A stretch of 23,966 bases of DNA from positions 1-23,966 of the forward strand of contig CAZUVM010000050.1 in the NCBI GenBank assembly GCA_964623885.1, given 5' to 3'. The translations under genes were made by a program, and so were the position numbers. This DNA is from CAZUVM01 sp964623885. GTDB taxonomy: Bacteria; Verrucomicrobiota; Verrucomicrobiia; Limisphaerales; UBA8199. This document shows, piece after piece, positions 22,002 through 23,966 of the stretch; the first letter of the stretch is position 1, and each line of letters begins with the position of its first letter. The notes under the pieces were generated by a model. That model was not told where the DNA came from. It saw only the letters and a program-made list of their open reading frames with translations, and searched no databases.

Positions 22002-23411
22002 ATGACACGGAATCCAAAAACTCCCCGGAAAGAACAAACCCACTACCTCACCCGCCGCCAATTCTTGATCCGCACGGGCCTTACGCTTGCCGCCGTGCCG
22101 GCCGTTGTCCCAGCCAGCGCTCGCGGGCAGGTCGGCCGACCTTCCCCCAGCAACCGTATCGTCATCGGGTGCATCGGCACTGGCAGCCAGGGCAGGGGAG
22201 ATATGAGTAATTTCCTCAACCAGAAAGATGCTCAGGTCGTCGCGGTCTGCGATGTGAAAACCGATCAGGCCGACCAGGCGCGCGCGATGGTGAATGAGCG
22301 TTACCACAACCAGGATTGCTCTACTTACAAAGATTTCCGTGAAATCGTCGCTCGCAAAGACATCGATGGTTTCCTGGTTGCCACTCCCGATCATTGGCAC
22401 GTGCTCGTCGCGTTGGCTGCCATTCGGGCCGGTAAGGACGTTTACCTGGAGAAACCTCTCAGCCTGCGCCTGGAAGAAGACTGGGCGCTGCGCGCGGAAG
22501 TGCATCGGCGCAAGGCCGTCTTCCAACTCGGGACGCAACAGCGGTCCTCGCGCCTTTTTCGTTTGGCTTGTGAGTTGGTGCGCAATGGCCGAATTGGCAA
22601 ACTGCGTCACATTAATGTCTGGGCGCCCGGGAGCGCTCCGGGTGGATCGACCGAAATTGTGCCACCGCCGGCAGACCTGGATTATGACTTCTGGCTGGGC
22701 CCTGCTCCGTTCCATCCCTACACGCAGGACCTCGTCACCCCTGACACGACCGCGCGGACATGGTGGAGCTTCTCTCATTACACGCTCGGCTTCATCACCG
22801 GTTGGGGCATTCATCCGATGGATATCGCCGCCTGGGGCGCGGGCGATTTACTGAATGGCCCGCTTGAAATAGAAGGCCGCGGCTCATTTCAGGCCTATGG
22901 CATGTGCGACACTGCGTGCGTTTGGGACATCCAAATGAAAGCTGCCAGCGGTGTTACGATCAGTTTCATAGGCGTTCCTAACGGCAGCAATAGCGGCCTG
23001 CCAACATGTGACACGTGGCCTCAGAGGGAGGACTTCAAAAAGCGCTATCGCCGGATCACCAGTCACGGCACGGCTTTTGAAGGGACCGACGGCTGGGTCC
23101 ACGTCGATCGGGACGGCATCAATCTCCAACCCGAGAACCTTATCGACGAGAAAGAGGAATCGTTCAAGACTCGGCTTGCCAGCAGCCCCGATCATGTTCG
23201 GAACTTCCTCGACTCTATCAAAAACCGCGCCGCAACCGTCTGCCCTATCGACGACGCGGTCTGGTCCGATACGCTCTGCCATTTGGGCGAAGCGGCGATT
23301 CGGCTGAATCGCAAAGTCGTTTGGGACACCGCCAAGGAACGTTTCGTCAATGACGACGAGGCCAATCTCCGCCTTCGGGCTCGCCCCATGCGCAACCCCT
23401 GGTGGTTATGA
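22002..23411 (+). CDS. Tat-exported Gfo/Idh/MocA family oxidoreductase
   Basis: A 469-residue NAD(P)-dependent oxidoreductase. The N-terminus carries a twin-arginine signal (LTRRQFLIRTGLTLAAVPAV, Arg18-Arg19; cleavage near SARG), so the folded, cofactor-loaded enzyme is exported. Rossmann motif GCIGTGSQG at 56-64, VCDVKTDQA, ATPDHWH (127-133), and the catalytic-site EKP at 150-152. The C-terminal domain contains the substrate pocket with GWGIHPMDIAAWG. This large, Tat-dependent subgroup is typical of Verrucomicrobiota and Planctomycetes; the substrate is probably a sugar or cyclitol derivative but cannot be named. Its stop overlaps the next gene's start (ATGA). No ribosome site is apparent. 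Confidence 0.93.
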   Translation: MTRNPKTPRKEQTHYLTRRQFLIRTGLTLAAVPAVVPASARGQVGRPSPSNRIVIGCIGTGSQGRGDMSNFLNQKDAQVVAVCDVKTDQADQARAMVNERYHNQDCSTYKDFREIVARKDIDGFLVATPDHWHVLVALAAIRAGKDVYLEKPLSLRLEEDWALRAEVHRRKAVFQLGTQQRSSRLFRLACELVRNGRIGKLRHINVWAPGSAPGGSTEIVPPPADLDYDFWLGPAPFHPYTQDLVTPDTTARTWWSFSHYTLGFITGWGIHPMDIAAWGAGDLLNGPLEIEGRGSFQAYGMCDTACVWDIQMKAASGVTISFIGVPNGSNSGLPTCDTWPQREDFKKRYRRITSHGTAFEGTDGWVHVDRDGINLQPENLIDEKEESFKTRLASSPDHVRNFLDSIKNRAATVCPIDDAVWSDTLCHLGEAAIRLNRKVVWDTAKERFVNDDEANLRLRARPMRNPWWL

Positions 23412-23966
23412 AGCTCGGATTTCGGTTTTCGGATTTCGTGTTCTTTGTCTGGATTCTTATGGGCGCTCTTAGTTGCTTTGCCGCCGCTCCGCCTGCCATC
23501 CCAACTGGTTATGATGCCTATCGCCAATGGGAACGCTGGCCTTATCAGCGGATTGGCGCCCGCACTTACATGCGCAGCACCTACGACCGGCGCGGCGGGA
23601 ACGAAGGGGCCGACGCCAGCCACTTCCTGTATCAACTTGCCGACGATAAAAATGTGACCCTGGACGTGGAAGGTCCCGGGATCCTTTATTTCGTCCGCTA
23701 CAACCATTGGCATGGCAGCCCGTGGCATTATGAGGTCGACGGACAGGATTACTTCGTCCAGGAGACCAGCACCGGCAATCCTCTCAAGCCGGCAGCCAAC
23801 TCGGTTTTTCTTCCTGAATCGGCATTCCCCAATCCGCTGACCTGGACGTGGTCGCTGACCAAAGGCGCAGACCTTTCCTGGGTTCCTATCCCGTTCGAAC
23901 ATTCCTTTCGGATGGGCTATTCACGCACCCATTACGGCACCGGGTATTATATCTACCAGCAGTTCG
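23408..23966 (+). CDS. Secreted DUF2961 domain protein (partial)
   Basis: 186 residues are visible; the 3' end is outside the window. The start ATG overlaps the preceding stop. A signal peptide (VFFVWILMGALSCFAAA) is followed by YDAYRQWERWPYQRIGARTY, RRGGNEGADASHFLY, VEGPGILYFVRYNHWHGSPWHY, EVDGQDYFVQE and FEHSFRMGYSRTHYGTGYY, the N-terminal layout of DUF2961, a family linked to glycoside hydrolysis (difructose anhydride/D-fructofuranose hydrolase relatives are described). Codons 4-10 (GFRFSDF) consist of three 7-base GGATTTC-like words, so a repeat supplies the start of the signal peptide. Likely cotranscribed with the Gfo/Idh gene. Confidence 0.88.
   Translation, partial: MKLGFRFSDFVFFVWILMGALSCFAAAPPAIPTGYDAYRQWERWPYQRIGARTYMRSTYDRRGGNEGADASHFLYQLADDKNVTLDVEGPGILYFVRYNHWHGSPWHYEVDGQDYFVQETSTGNPLKPAANSVFLPESAFPNPLTWTWSLTKGADLSWVPIPFEHSFRMGYSRTHYGTGYYIYQQF
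23417..23437 (+). repeat. GGATTTC heptamer repeat at the start of the DUF2961 gene
   Basis: Three consecutive 7-base words, GGATTTC, GGTTTTC, GGATTTC. They are the same kind of heptamer array as in the intergenic regions but here inside coding sequence, three codons after the start. Seven is not a multiple of three, so changes in copy number would shift the frame. Confidence 0.6.

Overview
The window looks like a chromosomal stretch of a GC-rich Gram-negative bacterium. I place it in the Verrucomicrobiota, probably subdivision 3 (Pedosphaera/Limisphaerales-like). This is inferred from gene types: secreted DUF4159, ThuA, DUF3616 and DUF2961 proteins, a Tat-exported Gfo/Idh/MocA oxidoreductase, a secreted protein ending in an '..FFRLKL'-type C-terminus, and palindromic intergenic repeats of a kind I associate with that group. 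No tRNA, rRNA, CRISPR array, transposase or phage gene was seen.

Layout. 1-667 (-): 5' part of a KdpD-like (DUF4118-GAF) sensor kinase that runs off the left edge. 1067-1894 (+): YdfG-like short-chain dehydrogenase. 2060-2998 (-): secreted DUF4159 protein. 3302-4987 (+): large secreted protein of unknown function. 5121-7429 (+): DUF3616 protein, a eukaryotic-type HisA, and a DUF2062 membrane protein overlapping hisA by four bases. 7526-12491 (-): four-gene MacAB-like export operon (membrane fusion protein, one ATPase, two paralogous permeases). 12639-13547 (+): EamA transporter. 13537-13959 (-): single-domain response regulator, overlapping the EamA gene tail to tail. 14371-17728 (+): nitrogen-assimilation cluster (PII, AmtB, type I glutamine synthetase) with a candidate sigma-54 promoter in front and a strong terminator behind. 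18159-20339 (+): aroE and a prepilin peptidase with a large insertion. 20342-21878 (-): ThuA-domain protein translationally coupled to a DUF1638 protein. 22002-23966 (+): Gfo/Idh/MocA oxidoreductase overlapping a DUF2961 protein that runs off the right edge.

How the genes work together. PII, AmtB and GlnA form a standard ammonium uptake and assimilation unit: the T-loop tyrosine of PII and the adenylylation tyrosine of GlnA are both present. The MacAB-like genes should build one tripartite pump whose two permeases carry the same unusual charged insertion. The right-hand block (ThuA, Gfo/Idh/MocA, DUF2961) resembles the extracytoplasmic carbohydrate-processing sets common in Verrucomicrobiota and Planctomycetes.

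Beyond the genes, the intergenic DNA is unusually structured. There are at least three copies of a hairpin element with a constant GGAGC head and a varying but self-complementary stem. There are also several arrays of 7- or 8-base 'words', mostly arranged as inverted repeats, each array using a different word. I saw no clearly new defence or mobile system. The best candidates for something under-described are the repeat architecture, the twin-permease pump, the prepilin peptidase insertion and the eukaryotic-type HisA.
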